NCBI RefSeq assembly: GCF_013370205.1 | Contig: NZ_JABWGV010000008.1 | Location: forward strand, 1 to 64,000 | Direction of reading: 5' to 3' | Origin: Qipengyuania atrilutea | GTDB taxonomy: Bacteria; Pseudomonadota; Alphaproteobacteria; Sphingomonadales; Sphingomonadaceae | DNA length: 64,000 nt | Part shown: piece by piece, positions 1-8,082 of the stretch | Position numbering within the stretch: the stretch's first letter is position 1 | Layout of the letters: each line of letters starts with the position of its first letter | Made by a program: the position numbers and the translations under genes | The notes under the pieces: model-generated | Databases searched by the model: none | Seen by the model: only the letters and a program-made list of their open reading frames with translations | Told to the model about the DNA's origin: nothing

Positions 1-81
1 AAGAAAGTCACGCAGCGCTGGCCGGACGGTACTGCGGATGCGGACAACAAGGATGCCTTCATCATTCCGACGATGGGCTGA
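1..81 (+). CDS. C-terminal end of an unidentified protein (partial)
   Basis: Frame 1 is open from the first base to a TGA at 79-81 and encodes 26 residues ending in IIPTMG. The gene begins outside the window, so the product cannot be named. The next gene starts 300 bases downstream on the same strand. Only the open frame and the composition support this call. Confidence 0.5.
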   Translation, partial: KKVTQRWPDGTADADNKDAFIIPTMG

Positions 82-380
82 GCGCAATCTCTCTCTTAGC
101 AATCACACTCGGATGCGGGGGAGGCAGGTTCTTGATGGATGCCTACCTTCGTCGCTTCCAAGGCTGAGTTGTAGCTGCGGTGCCGCCCCTTGTCTGAGCA
201 AATACACCAGCTGGTAAGGAGTGCTCGGGGGCGAGCGTTGCGGTGCTGCCCCAATGAAACCAGCTCTTCCATTTCAATACTTCAAATTTACCCCGTATTT
301 GATAAGGTTAATATTGCGGCTGTATAGGAAAAAGGGATAGAAGAATGTGTCACGTACTGCGAATTCGTGCACGCTAAAAC
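82..380. other. Intergenic region with a small inverted repeat
   Basis: No coding frame here looks real. The only structure seen is a perfect 6-bp inverted repeat, TCAAAT at 282-287 and ATTTGA at 297-302, separated by 9 bases. It lies about 80 bases before the hydroxy-acid oxidase start and could be an operator, but its spacing differs from that of the 18-bp motif found elsewhere in this cluster. The surrounding bases are AT-rich, as in a promoter. Confidence 0.35.
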
Positions 381-1577
381 ATGGACAATTTAAAGATGCC
401 GCATAAATACTTGGTCCCGTACTCGATCCGATCGCTTGAAGATTGCCATAATGTGGAAGATTTTCGCGAGCTTGCTTGGCGCAAATTGCCGTTCCCGGTC
501 TTTCATTACATCGATGGGGCCGCCGATGACGAACTGACAAAAGCACGTAATACCGCAGCATTTGCTGACGTGGACCTCGTTCCCAATGTGCTCGCCGGAG
601 TTGAAGAGATCGACACCTCCATCGAGATTATGGGGCGCAAAACCGCACTCCCTCTCATCCTCAGTCCCACTGCCCTCCAGCGCTTGTTTCATTGGCAGGG
701 CGAACGCGCCGTCGCGAAGGTAGCCGAACGGCATAATCTTTGGTTCGGCATCTCCAGTCTCTCGAGCGTCAGCATTGAGGAAATCGGGGCCGATTACGCT
801 GGGCCCAAGATGCTGCAATATTACTTCCACCGTGATCGCGGACTCAATTCTGCGCTGCTCGAACGTGCGCGAGATGCGAAATTCGACGCAGTGGCGCTGA
901 CGGTGGACACGATCGTTTCGGGCAATCGCGAGCGGTGCAAGCGGAGTCGTTTCAAGACTCCGCCAGAATTCACCCCAGCAAGCTTTGCCTCCTACGCCAC
1001 CCGTCCACGGTGGGGATTGAACTTTCTGCTTCGCGAACGTTTTAGCTTACCCAACCTTGAGACCCATGTTGCTGAAGGTAGCCGCAGCGCGATCTCAATC
1101 CAGGATTATTTCGACACCATGCTGGATCCCAACATGGACTGGAAAGAAGTCGAACGGCTACGTAATGACTGGGGCGGCACCTTTTGCCTCAAGGGTGTCA
1201 TGTCTGCCGCCGATGCCCGCCGCGCAGCAGATATCGGCTGCGATGCCATCATGGTCTCCAATCATGGGGGCCGCCAGCTTGACGGCAGCCGCGCACCCTT
1301 CGATCAGCTTGCGGAAATCGTCGATGCTGTTGGAGACCGCATCGAGGTAATTTGCGATGGTGGGGTGCGCAGGGGCACACATATTTTAAAGGCTTTGGCG
1401 ATGGGCGCGAACGCTGCAAGTGGAGGCCGGCTGTACCTCTATGCCCTCGCCGCCGCCGGCGAAGCGGGAGTAGAGCGAGCTGTGTCCATTCTGCAAACCG
1501 AGATCGAACGAGGGATGCGGCTGATGGGCGTTAAGAGCGTCGAAGAACTGAATCGTTCGATGCTTCGTACGCGGTGA
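381..1577 (+). CDS. FMN-dependent 2-hydroxy-acid oxidase/dehydrogenase
   Basis: This 398-residue protein belongs to the lactate/glycolate/mandelate oxidase TIM-barrel family, which uses FMN to oxidise an L-2-hydroxy acid to the 2-oxo acid. Family active-site elements are visible: Lys271 in LKGV, His295 and Arg298 in SNHGGRQLD, the LTVD strand, the YFHRD tyrosine segment, and the phosphate-binding DGGVRRG stretch near residue 325. Near the end the usual GRPYLY reads GRLYLY. Length is normal. There is no signal peptide, so it is probably cytoplasmic. An in-frame ATG at 396 is an alternative start, and no strong ribosome site precedes either. As first gene of the catabolic cluster it may handle a hydroxy-acid intermediate. 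The substrate is unknown. Confidence 0.88.
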   Translation: MDNLKMPHKYLVPYSIRSLEDCHNVEDFRELAWRKLPFPVFHYIDGAADDELTKARNTAAFADVDLVPNVLAGVEEIDTSIEIMGRKTALPLILSPTALQRLFHWQGERAVAKVAERHNLWFGISSLSSVSIEEIGADYAGPKMLQYYFHRDRGLNSALLERARDAKFDAVALTVDTIVSGNRERCKRSRFKTPPEFTPASFASYATRPRWGLNFLLRERFSLPNLETHVAEGSRSAISIQDYFDTMLDPNMDWKEVERLRNDWGGTFCLKGVMSAADARRAADIGCDAIMVSNHGGRQLDGSRAPFDQLAEIVDAVGDRIEVICDGGVRRGTHILKALAMGANAASGGRLYLYALAAAGEAGVERAVSILQTEIERGMRLMGVKSVEELNRSMLRTR

Positions 1578-1725
1578 CGTGATCGTTCCGCCTTGCTGAA
1601 ATAGCCCATGTGAGCAATCCGGCTTTCTCACTGCCGCCATAAGGTCGAGCACTGCAGAGAAGCGGCGTAAGCCTTCTATACGGACACTACAGACGCCAGT
1701 CCGCTCGCCTTTCGAAACGACATCG

Positions 1726-1743
1726 TTCAACATCCATGTTGAT
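1726..1743. promoter_or_regulatory. Putative TetR-type operator, copy A
   Basis: TTCAACATCCATGTTGAT contains the perfect 7+7 palindrome TCAACAT/ATGTTGA around two bases. It lies about 145 bases upstream of the MaoC-DUF35-thiolase operon. It is one of five related 18-mers found only at promoters of this cluster. Confidence 0.65.
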
Positions 1744-1808
1744 GAGAGTCTCCGCTCGTATGTCTCGGCTGCAGCATAGAGCCCGAACAAGGGACAGGTC
1801 CTGCGTTT

Positions 1809-1826
1809 TTCCACGTTTGTGTTGAT
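1809..1826. promoter_or_regulatory. Putative TetR-type operator, copy B
   Basis: TTCCACGTTTGTGTTGAT matches copy E (9661-9678) at 15 of 18 positions and keeps the invariant right half TGTTGAT. It ends 61 bases before the start at 1888, a suitable place for repression of the MaoC operon. Confidence 0.55.
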
Positions 1827-1887
1827 TCTGACAAATGTACGTCCTACGGTAGTCGCAAGTTGCGCTCACTTCCGAGGAACCATTGAA

Positions 1888-2358
1888 ATGGAAACCAGCC
1901 GATCTTACCCGCCGGGTACTAGGCCCGATGACCGGGTCACTGCAGACACACCAGTGGGCTACGAGCTGCAGAGCTTGAAAAAAAAGGCGGCAGTGCAGCT
2001 CATGGGTTCCAGGCTTTGGGGTCGCTTCAACCCCAACCACTGGGATCCGGTGTACGCTGCGAAGACTGGTTTGGAAGCGCCCATTCAAACCGGAGAGATG
2101 TCGTCAGCCTATCTTGCCGAAATGTGCGTCAATCATTTCGGCGAGCACTTCTTCACCGGCGCCAGAATCAGCTGCAAATATGTCGCGGCCACAATCGCCA
2201 ATGAAGTGATCTCCACACACGGTATCATCACTGCAAAACAGGAAAATGCTGACGGCGTTCGCTTTACAGTCAACCTGTGGGCCCAGAACGAAGCAGGTGA
2301 GAAAAAGACGGTTGGCGCGCTCGATGTTACCGTCCCGCGCGAGCAAGGAGCCGAATAA
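1888..2358 (+). CDS. MaoC-fold (hot dog) hydratase subunit, ChsH1/ChsH2-like
   Basis: This 156-residue single hot-dog protein carries a hydratase-type loop, FNPNHWDP, near residues 46-53. Members hydrate enoyl-CoA thioesters, often as heteromers of two small MaoC proteins. The frame is open from 1819, but GAGGAA at 1873-1878 favours ATG 1888. It overlaps the next MaoC gene (TAATG), which is followed by DUF35 and thiolase-like genes. The order matches the hydratase-aldolase set of the actinobacterial steroid side-chain pathway (ChsH1, ChsH2, Ltp2). This copy holds the histidine, while its partner holds the aspartate-like loop, so the two probably form one heteromeric hydratase. The exact substrate is inferred only. 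Confidence 0.75.
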   Translation: METSRSYPPGTRPDDRVTADTPVGYELQSLKKKAAVQLMGSRLWGRFNPNHWDPVYAAKTGLEAPIQTGEMSSAYLAEMCVNHFGEHFFTGARISCKYVAATIANEVISTHGIITAKQENADGVRFTVNLWAQNEAGEKKTVGALDVTVPREQGAE

Positions 2359-2891
2359 TGGCAGAGCAGCTAACCACCGACGCCCTCAAGCCGATGAGCG
2401 ACATTCAAATTGCGCAGACCCGAACCTTTATCGACGGATTGGAACAGGGCTCAACGCCTTATTGGGACGCAGTCGAAATTGGTGACGAGTTGGCCCGCGA
2501 ACTTACGCTTACGCCGGAACTGGTAGTGCTCTATGCCGATGGGGTGGAGGATTTCAATCCCTGGTACGAGGGGTGGACCATGAATGGCTGGCGCGCGGAG
2601 GGCAGTTCGCCTTTCGGGAGTGCCATTGTGCCGCCGCTTCTCGTCTCTCATTTCGTGCTCGCCGTGCAGTTCGACCACACAAAGCCCTTCTCCATCGGGT
2701 CTATACACACATTCCATGAATCAGAGATCATTGCTCCCATCCCGGTCGGGACCACGGTCGAAATCCGCACGCGAGCAATCGACAAATATGAAAAGAGGGG
2801 ACGGCGATACGTGCGCCACGAAGTCGAGGTAACAAATGTCGCCGATCAAACGCTCTACTTTCGCGAACTGAGGGACATCATGTCGCTATGA
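2358..2891 (+). CDS. MaoC/FAS1-like dehydratase subunit, ChsH2 N-domain-like
   Basis: This 177-residue hot-dog protein of the MaoC N-terminal (FAS1-like dehydratase) type has the segment DFNPWYEGW near residues 56-64, where hydratases have D-x-N-P-x-H. The histidine position is not conserved, so catalysis may depend on residues of the adjacent MaoC protein. In actinobacteria the corresponding ChsH2 is one polypeptide, MaoC domain plus DUF35. Here the DUF35 part is a separate gene overlapping by ATGA. Expected role: hydration of an alpha,beta-unsaturated side-chain CoA thioester before retro-aldol cleavage. No signal peptide is present. Confidence 0.72.
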   Translation: MAEQLTTDALKPMSDIQIAQTRTFIDGLEQGSTPYWDAVEIGDELARELTLTPELVVLYADGVEDFNPWYEGWTMNGWRAEGSSPFGSAIVPPLLVSHFVLAVQFDHTKPFSIGSIHTFHESEIIAPIPVGTTVEIRTRAIDKYEKRGRRYVRHEVEVTNVADQTLYFRELRDIMSL

Positions 2892-3304
2892 CCGACAGAC
2901 CTGTGATCGAAGGGCTCTTCGTCAACGACGGTGACGACATTGCTCTTCTTGGCTCGCACTGCACCGGATGCGGCAGCGACTACTTTCCCGAAGCGGTGGG
3001 ATGTTCTGATCCCGATTGCACGGATGGCGAACTGCGGCGATGTGAGCTGCCGCGCACGGGCTCGCTTTACAGCTACAGCTGGCAGAATTATAAGCCGCCG
3101 CCGCTGTTCGGCGTCGACGAGTGGGAGCCCTATGCGATTGGCACGGTGGAATTGCAGCCGGGCCTTCGGGTGCTCGCCCGCCTGGATATTCTCCGCGACG
3201 AGCTGCGCATCGGTTTGCCGGTCGAACTCGGCCGCGACGTTATGGCTCGCGATCTCGACGGCACCATTAGCGGCTACGTTTTTCGTCAGGAGGGCGCGCA
3301 CTGA
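2888..3304 (+). CDS. DUF35 zinc-ribbon/OB-fold protein, ChsH2 C-domain-like
   Basis: The 138-residue protein has an N-terminal rubredoxin-like zinc ribbon with CTGC and CSDPDC cysteine pairs (residues about 26-44) followed by an OB-fold, the DUF35 architecture. Such proteins pair with SCP2/Ltp-type thiolases or aldolases and are needed for their stability and acyl-CoA handling. The gene overlaps the upstream MaoC gene by ATGA and the downstream thiolase-like gene by TGATG, which points to a stoichiometric complex. It is best read as the detached C-terminal half of a ChsH2-type hydratase subunit that docks the aldolase. Confidence 0.8.
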   Translation: MTDRPVIEGLFVNDGDDIALLGSHCTGCGSDYFPEAVGCSDPDCTDGELRRCELPRTGSLYSYSWQNYKPPPLFGVDEWEPYAIGTVELQPGLRVLARLDILRDELRIGLPVELGRDVMARDLDGTISGYVFRQEGAH

Positions 3305-4494
3305 TGCGGCAGGTCTACGTTCTGGGCGCCGGCGCGCATCCTTGGGGTAAGTTCCCCGACTTCGATCAGGTCAGCCTCGCCCGCTCAGCAATTGCTGAAG
3401 CTTTAAATGATGCCGGTTTAACCTGGCGGGATGTGGAGGGGCTGGTCGCGGCCAGCTCCCGTTTCGAGGGCGGTATGGGCTGGGGTCTTCATGGCAACGA
3501 GATTCTCCAGAACACTTCCGAAGCCGGCATCGCCTGCATCAATGTTGGTGGCGCTTGTGCCGCCGGCGGCATTGCTTTCACGACAGCCCACGCTCTCGTC
3601 GCGAGCGGTCAATATGACTGCGTGATCGCGGCCGGAGCCGAGCGTATGCCAAAGGGTTTCATTGCTCGTCCCCCCGGCGGAATGGACGCGGTCAATGACG
3701 ATGATTACGTCCGCTGGAAAGCGCTTGGCGCCACCAATCCCGCCTATTGGGCGATGGAGGCGCGCCGCCGTCAGCACGACCACGGAACTTCGGCCGAAAC
3801 CTTCGCCAAGGCTTCGGTCCTGATGCACGCGAATGCTACCGGTAACAAGCGGGCCCGGTACCGCAAATCGTGCACAGTCGAGGAAGTGCTCGCATCACCA
3901 GAAGTAGCCGACCCGCTGCACCTCCTGGAGATCTGTGCGGTGAGCGATGGGGCGGCCGCTGTTGTTCTGGGTTCGGAGCAGTTCGCCCGGAGAATGGGAG
4001 AGCGTGCCCTGCGGGTGGCGGGATGTGCCGCCGCTACTGGTTCGTTTGGCGATCCCGCCGTACGCATTCCTGCGGTTTCAGCTAGCCCACGCGCCGGGGC
4101 GTCACACACAAGTGAAGTCGTCAATGCGGCCGAACGCGCGATGAGAATGGCTGACCTTGAGCATAAGGACATCGACCTTCTCGAAATCGCCGACAACTCC
4201 GTATGGCAGGTGCTGCATTGGCCCGAGATGCTTGGCTTCGTAGAAGCTGGCGAAGCAGACTATATGCTCCAAACCGGCGAGTTCGGCATCGACGGCAAGC
4301 TGCCGATCAATCCGAGCGGGGGCTTCCTTTCCTTTGGCGAGGCCACGACTGCGCAGGCGCTACTTCAGATCTGCGAATTGGCGTGGCAGTTGCGCGGAGA
4401 GGCTGACGGCCATCAGGTAGAGAACGCCCGGATCGCCATGTCCGCCGTGCTCGGTCTCGGTGCCAACGGAGCATCGGTAATTCTGCAAAAGTAG
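3304..4494 (+). CDS. Thiolase-superfamily protein, Ltp2/SCP2-like (thiolase or retro-aldolase)
   Basis: This 396-residue thiolase-fold protein is of the SCP2/lipid-transfer subgroup. Cys85 lies in GGACAAGG at the nucleophile position. The C-terminal block INPSGG is followed by FGEA where SCP2-type thiolases have a GHP histidine, and the final loop reads LGLGANGA instead of the CxHG of classical thiolases. Loss of these groups fits a retro-aldolase such as Ltp2 (which releases propionyl-CoA from a side chain) better than a normal thiolase. The co-transcribed DUF35 and MaoC genes support this reading. The retained cysteine leaves thiolase activity possible. Confidence 0.75.
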   Translation: MRQVYVLGAGAHPWGKFPDFDQVSLARSAIAEALNDAGLTWRDVEGLVAASSRFEGGMGWGLHGNEILQNTSEAGIACINVGGACAAGGIAFTTAHALVASGQYDCVIAAGAERMPKGFIARPPGGMDAVNDDDYVRWKALGATNPAYWAMEARRRQHDHGTSAETFAKASVLMHANATGNKRARYRKSCTVEEVLASPEVADPLHLLEICAVSDGAAAVVLGSEQFARRMGERALRVAGCAAATGSFGDPAVRIPAVSASPRAGASHTSEVVNAAERAMRMADLEHKDIDLLEIADNSVWQVLHWPEMLGFVEAGEADYMLQTGEFGIDGKLPINPSGGFLSFGEATTAQALLQICELAWQLRGEADGHQVENARIAMSAVLGLGANGASVILQK

Positions 4495-4539
4495 ATTAGC
4501 GATTCTTGTCTCGGCTGCTGGGAGCGCAGTCACTTCGCT

Positions 4540-6168
4540 TTACGCTTCCACCGCAGGCTCCTTGCGCAGGGTGAAGCCGCTATAGCCTTCCTTGGCGACA
4601 TTCTCAAGAATACGGCGATAATACCGCACGCCTCCAGAATAAGGCATGAATACGCGCGGCTTGCCGGGCATTTCCGCTCCGATGTAATAGGATGGCGTCA
4701 TGAGATAAAGCGTCTCTGCAGCCCGCTCGTTGACGTGCTCCACCCAATCTTGTTCCGCCTGCGCATCGGCTTCAATTTCTTGGACATTGTCCTTCCTAGC
4801 TTTCTCTAAAAAACTCGTCAGCCAATCGAGTTGCTCTTCAGTCGACAGCAGTACGTTGCTCAGTAATGAAGGGCTTCCCGGACCGCCAATGATGAACATG
4901 TTGGGGAAGGCTTTTACGCCGATACCAAGATGGGTAACCGGACCGGCCTCCCACTTCTTGGCGAGCGTCAAGCCATTTCGTCCGGAGATATCCGGCGCAA
5001 GGAGCGAGCCCGTAAAGGCATCAAAGCCGGTCGCATAGATCACAATGTCGAACGGCAAATCAGCTGCGCTTGTGCGGATGCCTGTGGGTGTAAACTTTTC
5101 GATCGGCGTTTCTTTCAGATCGACCAGGGCAACGTTGTCCCGGTTGAAGGCCTCGTAAAAGCCGTCATCGACGGAGGGACGTCTTGTGCCGAAAGGAAAA
5201 CCCTCCGGCGTCAGCTTCTCGCGCAATTGAGGATCTTTGACCCTGCTGGCGATCTTCTTGCGTATAAAATCTGATGCGGTCTTATTCGAGGCAAGATCAA
5301 GAAGAATGTCCTTGTAAGTCAGCGCGAAACCGAAGCCGAGCCGGTTCCAAGCCTTCTCATACTCTAGCTCACGCTCTTCCTCGCTGACCTCCAGGGCCGA
5401 TGCGCCGTTCGGTATAAAGCCGAGGCCGCTGGGAGAGCGGCGAGCGTTTTCGCGCCGTTGGCGATAATTTGCCTTCACCGCTGCGTCCTCCTCATCGCTT
5501 ACCGGAGCATTCGCGGCGGGAATCGAGTAGTTCGCTGTTCGCTGAAAGACAGTCAGCTGCGCCGCCTCGCGCGCCACCACCGGGGTCATTTGTACCCCGG
5601 AAGATCCGGTTCCGATGATCGCTATGCGCTTGCCCGCCAGGTCCACTCCCTCGCGCGGCCAATTGGCGCTGTAGATGACTTTGCCAGCAAATGTTTCTTG
5701 GCCAGGATAGGTGGTGTCCTTGGGGCGGGAAAGCTGACCAACTGCGAGGATGAGATAAGTCGCACGGTAGCATTTTCCCACATCGCTGGTGACCACCCAC
5801 TGGCCTGCATCCTCGTCATAGCGCGCCTGGTCCATGCGCGTAGACAGATCGATATACTGCCGAAGATCGAACCGGTCAGCCACGTGGTTGATGTAGCGAA
5901 GAATCTCAGGTTGGGTCGCGTACCGCTCTGACCAGCGCCAATCCTGCTCGAGTTCTGGAGAGAACCGGTAGGAGTAGTCAAAGCTTTCTACGTCGCACCG
6001 CGCACCGGGATAACGGTTGAAATTCCAGACGCCGCCGATCTGGTCCGATGCCTCGATCACACGTGTCTTCAAGCCCAGCTTTTGCAGACTCCACAGGGCG
6101 CGAAGGCCGGCGAATCCCGCTCCGACTACTATGGCATCGAGTCGGATGTATTCTTCGATGTTGGTCAT
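4540..6168 (-). CDS. Baeyer-Villiger flavin monooxygenase
   Basis: The 542-residue protein has two Rossmann motifs, GAGFAG at 16-21 (FAD) and GTGSSG at 186-191 (NADPH), plus a variant of the type I Baeyer-Villiger fingerprint at 160-171. Where the consensus is FxGxxxHxxxWP, this protein has Tyr166 in place of histidine. Type I enzymes insert oxygen into ketones to give esters or lactones. Start at 6168 is chosen because GGAGAAGAAG precedes ATG, although the frame extends further upstream. It is divergent from the acyl-CoA ligase with an operator motif between them. With the downstream esterase it would open a cyclic or side-chain ketone. Confidence 0.88.
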   Translation of the reverse strand: MTNIEEYIRLDAIVVGAGFAGLRALWSLQKLGLKTRVIEASDQIGGVWNFNRYPGARCDVESFDYSYRFSPELEQDWRWSERYATQPEILRYINHVADRFDLRQYIDLSTRMDQARYDEDAGQWVVTSDVGKCYRATYLILAVGQLSRPKDTTYPGQETFAGKVIYSANWPREGVDLAGKRIAIIGTGSSGVQMTPVVAREAAQLTVFQRTANYSIPAANAPVSDEEDAAVKANYRQRRENARRSPSGLGFIPNGASALEVSEEERELEYEKAWNRLGFGFALTYKDILLDLASNKTASDFIRKKIASRVKDPQLREKLTPEGFPFGTRRPSVDDGFYEAFNRDNVALVDLKETPIEKFTPTGIRTSAADLPFDIVIYATGFDAFTGSLLAPDISGRNGLTLAKKWEAGPVTHLGIGVKAFPNMFIIGGPGSPSLLSNVLLSTEEQLDWLTSFLEKARKDNVQEIEADAQAEQDWVEHVNERAAETLYLMTPSYYIGAEMPGKPRVFMPYSGGVRYYRRILENVAKEGYSGFTLRKEPAVEA

Positions 6169-6198
6169 CCCGCTTCTTCTCCACAAAAGGCCAGCGTT

Positions 6199-6216
6199 GT
6201 CAACATAACTGTTGAC
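6199..6216. promoter_or_regulatory. Putative TetR-type operator, copy C
   Basis: GTCAACATAACTGTTGAC is a perfect 7+7 inverted repeat (GTCAACA/TGTTGAC) with a 4-base centre. It lies between the divergent monooxygenase (start 6168) and acyl-CoA ligase (start 6376) genes, so one site could control both promoters. Confidence 0.68.
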
Positions 6217-6375
6217 TATGCGATGTCCTTGTCTCTCGTGACCCCCATCAGAACCGCTCCTTCCAACAGGCAGACTTGCAAGAAGTGGCGGTTTCCACAT
6301 GTGTATTGACTGCCGGTTGGATGCCACGCATCTTTGCCCCAATTTTCAGGCATTCGAATAGCAAGTGGAGAGGGC

Positions 6376-8082
6376 ATGGCGAAGCAACTGGCGGAACCGA
6401 TCGAGGAGCGGCAGCGAGCTTTGGCAGAGCGTTTTCGCGACTGGATTCCGAGAGCCTTGCATGAAGTGCTCGACGAGGCTGCTCGGGAATTTCCTGACCG
6501 CCCGCTTGTTTTAACCGATGCACAAAAATTTTCTTACAGAGAGGTCGCCGCGGAATCGCGAAGGATCGCTGCTGGCTTGCTCGAGATGAATATTCGAGAA
6601 GGCGACAAAGTCGCGCTCGTGATGGCAAACTATCCGGAATACGTCGCGCTCAAATACGCGATATCCAGGATTGGAGCCATCGCGGTTCCGGTCAACATTA
6701 TGCTCAAGGCAGATGAGCTGAGATATGTGCTCGGCCAATCAGACAGTGTGTTGCTGGTGACGATGGATACCTTTCGCGGTATTGATCACCTCGCGATACT
6801 CGATGCAATTTGCCCAGCGTGGGAGGAGAAGGCCGGAGGCAACGCCTTACCACTCCTGCGCCAGATCATTGTTTTCGAGACTGGGGAAGGATCGCGCCGG
6901 ACAGGCTCGCCAACTTTCTCCGATCTTTCCGGCGAAGCTGACATTGTTATGCCTCAAGTCGCGCCTGATGCGGTTTGCGACATTCTGTTCACCTCCGGAA
7001 CAACCGGTCCGCCCAAAGGCGTACAACTCACCCACGATATGCTCATGCGCTGCGCCTTTGGCAGTGCCTACGCCCGCGCGTTCGAGGACGGTAGGCGCAT
7101 CATCTTTGCGCTCCCGCTCTTCCACGTCTTTGGCTATGTCGAAGGCATGCTATCTGTCCCCTTCGTGGGGGGAGCAATGGTTCCCAGGCTCCGCTTCGAT
7201 GCGCATGACACTCTGAGCGCGGTCGAGCGCCATCAAGTCAACGACGCCCTCCTTATTCCAGCCATGTCGCTCGCGCTGATTGAGGCCGCGCAAAGCGGGG
7301 ACCGCGATCTTATCTCTCTCCATGCCGCGCTCGCGTCAGGGGGCAAGGCTCCGCCGCATCTTTGGGATCAACTGCGCACGTTTCTTGGGATAACTGAGAT
7401 CACCACCGGCTATGGCATGACCGAAACAACGGCTTCGACCACGGTGACCCGCCCGCAGGATCCTGTGGGGAAGCTTTTGACTACAAATGGCCGGCTGCGC
7501 GAAGTCGGCCCGGCTGCAGATCCTGCTCTTGAAGGGATTCTCGTGGACTACCGAGTAGTCGATACCGCCACAGGTGTGACCCTGCCGCCTGGTGAAATAG
7601 GCGAATTGCAGGCGCGCGGGCTCGGGGTGACGAAGGGCTATTACAACAAACCTCTCGAGACTGCCGAAGCTTTCACATCGGATGGCTGGTTGCATACGGG
7701 CGATCTCGGAGTAATCGACACTGAAAAATACATCACTCTTCTTGGCCGGACAAAGGAATCGTATCGATGCGGCGGCGAGCAGGTTTTGCCAAGCGAGATC
7801 GAGGATGTCCTGACGCAGCTTGCCGACGTGGAGCAGGCCATTGTCGCACCTTTACCCGATCAGCGCATGGGCGAAGTCGGCGTCGCCTTCATCATCCGAT
7901 CGCCAGGATCCAAGATCGGAGAAGAGGCTGTGATTGGCCATGCGCGAGAGAAACTCGCCCGGTTCAAGGTCCCCCGCCATGTTTTCTTCGTGGAGGCTGG
8001 TGAAATTCCCCTAACCGCGTCCGGCCGGCCACAAAAATTCGAGCTGACTAAAATCGCTAGGAAACGTTTGGAGACAACATGA
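6376..8082 (+). CDS. Acyl-CoA ligase (AMP-forming)
   Basis: This 568-residue ANL-superfamily adenylate-forming enzyme activates a carboxylic acid to its CoA thioester. Visible motifs are the P-loop-like TSGTTGPPKG near residue 206, GYGMTET, GWLHTGDLG, the hinge GRTKESYRCGGEQVLPSEIED region, and a C-terminal lysine in SGRPQKFEL. Start 6376 is supported by GGAGAGGG seven bases upstream; an earlier in-frame ATG at 6334 has no such site. It overlaps the SDR gene by ATGA. In this cluster it would prime the acid released after Baeyer-Villiger cleavage and hydrolysis for beta-oxidation by the MaoC/thiolase-like set. Confidence 0.88.
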   Translation: MAKQLAEPIEERQRALAERFRDWIPRALHEVLDEAAREFPDRPLVLTDAQKFSYREVAAESRRIAAGLLEMNIREGDKVALVMANYPEYVALKYAISRIGAIAVPVNIMLKADELRYVLGQSDSVLLVTMDTFRGIDHLAILDAICPAWEEKAGGNALPLLRQIIVFETGEGSRRTGSPTFSDLSGEADIVMPQVAPDAVCDILFTSGTTGPPKGVQLTHDMLMRCAFGSAYARAFEDGRRIIFALPLFHVFGYVEGMLSVPFVGGAMVPRLRFDAHDTLSAVERHQVNDALLIPAMSLALIEAAQSGDRDLISLHAALASGGKAPPHLWDQLRTFLGITEITTGYGMTETTASTTVTRPQDPVGKLLTTNGRLREVGPAADPALEGILVDYRVVDTATGVTLPPGEIGELQARGLGVTKGYYNKPLETAEAFTSDGWLHTGDLGVIDTEKYITLLGRTKESYRCGGEQVLPSEIEDVLTQLADVEQAIVAPLPDQRMGEVGVAFIIRSPGSKIGEEAVIGHAREKLARFKVPRHVFFVEAGEIPLTASGRPQKFELTKIARKRLETT

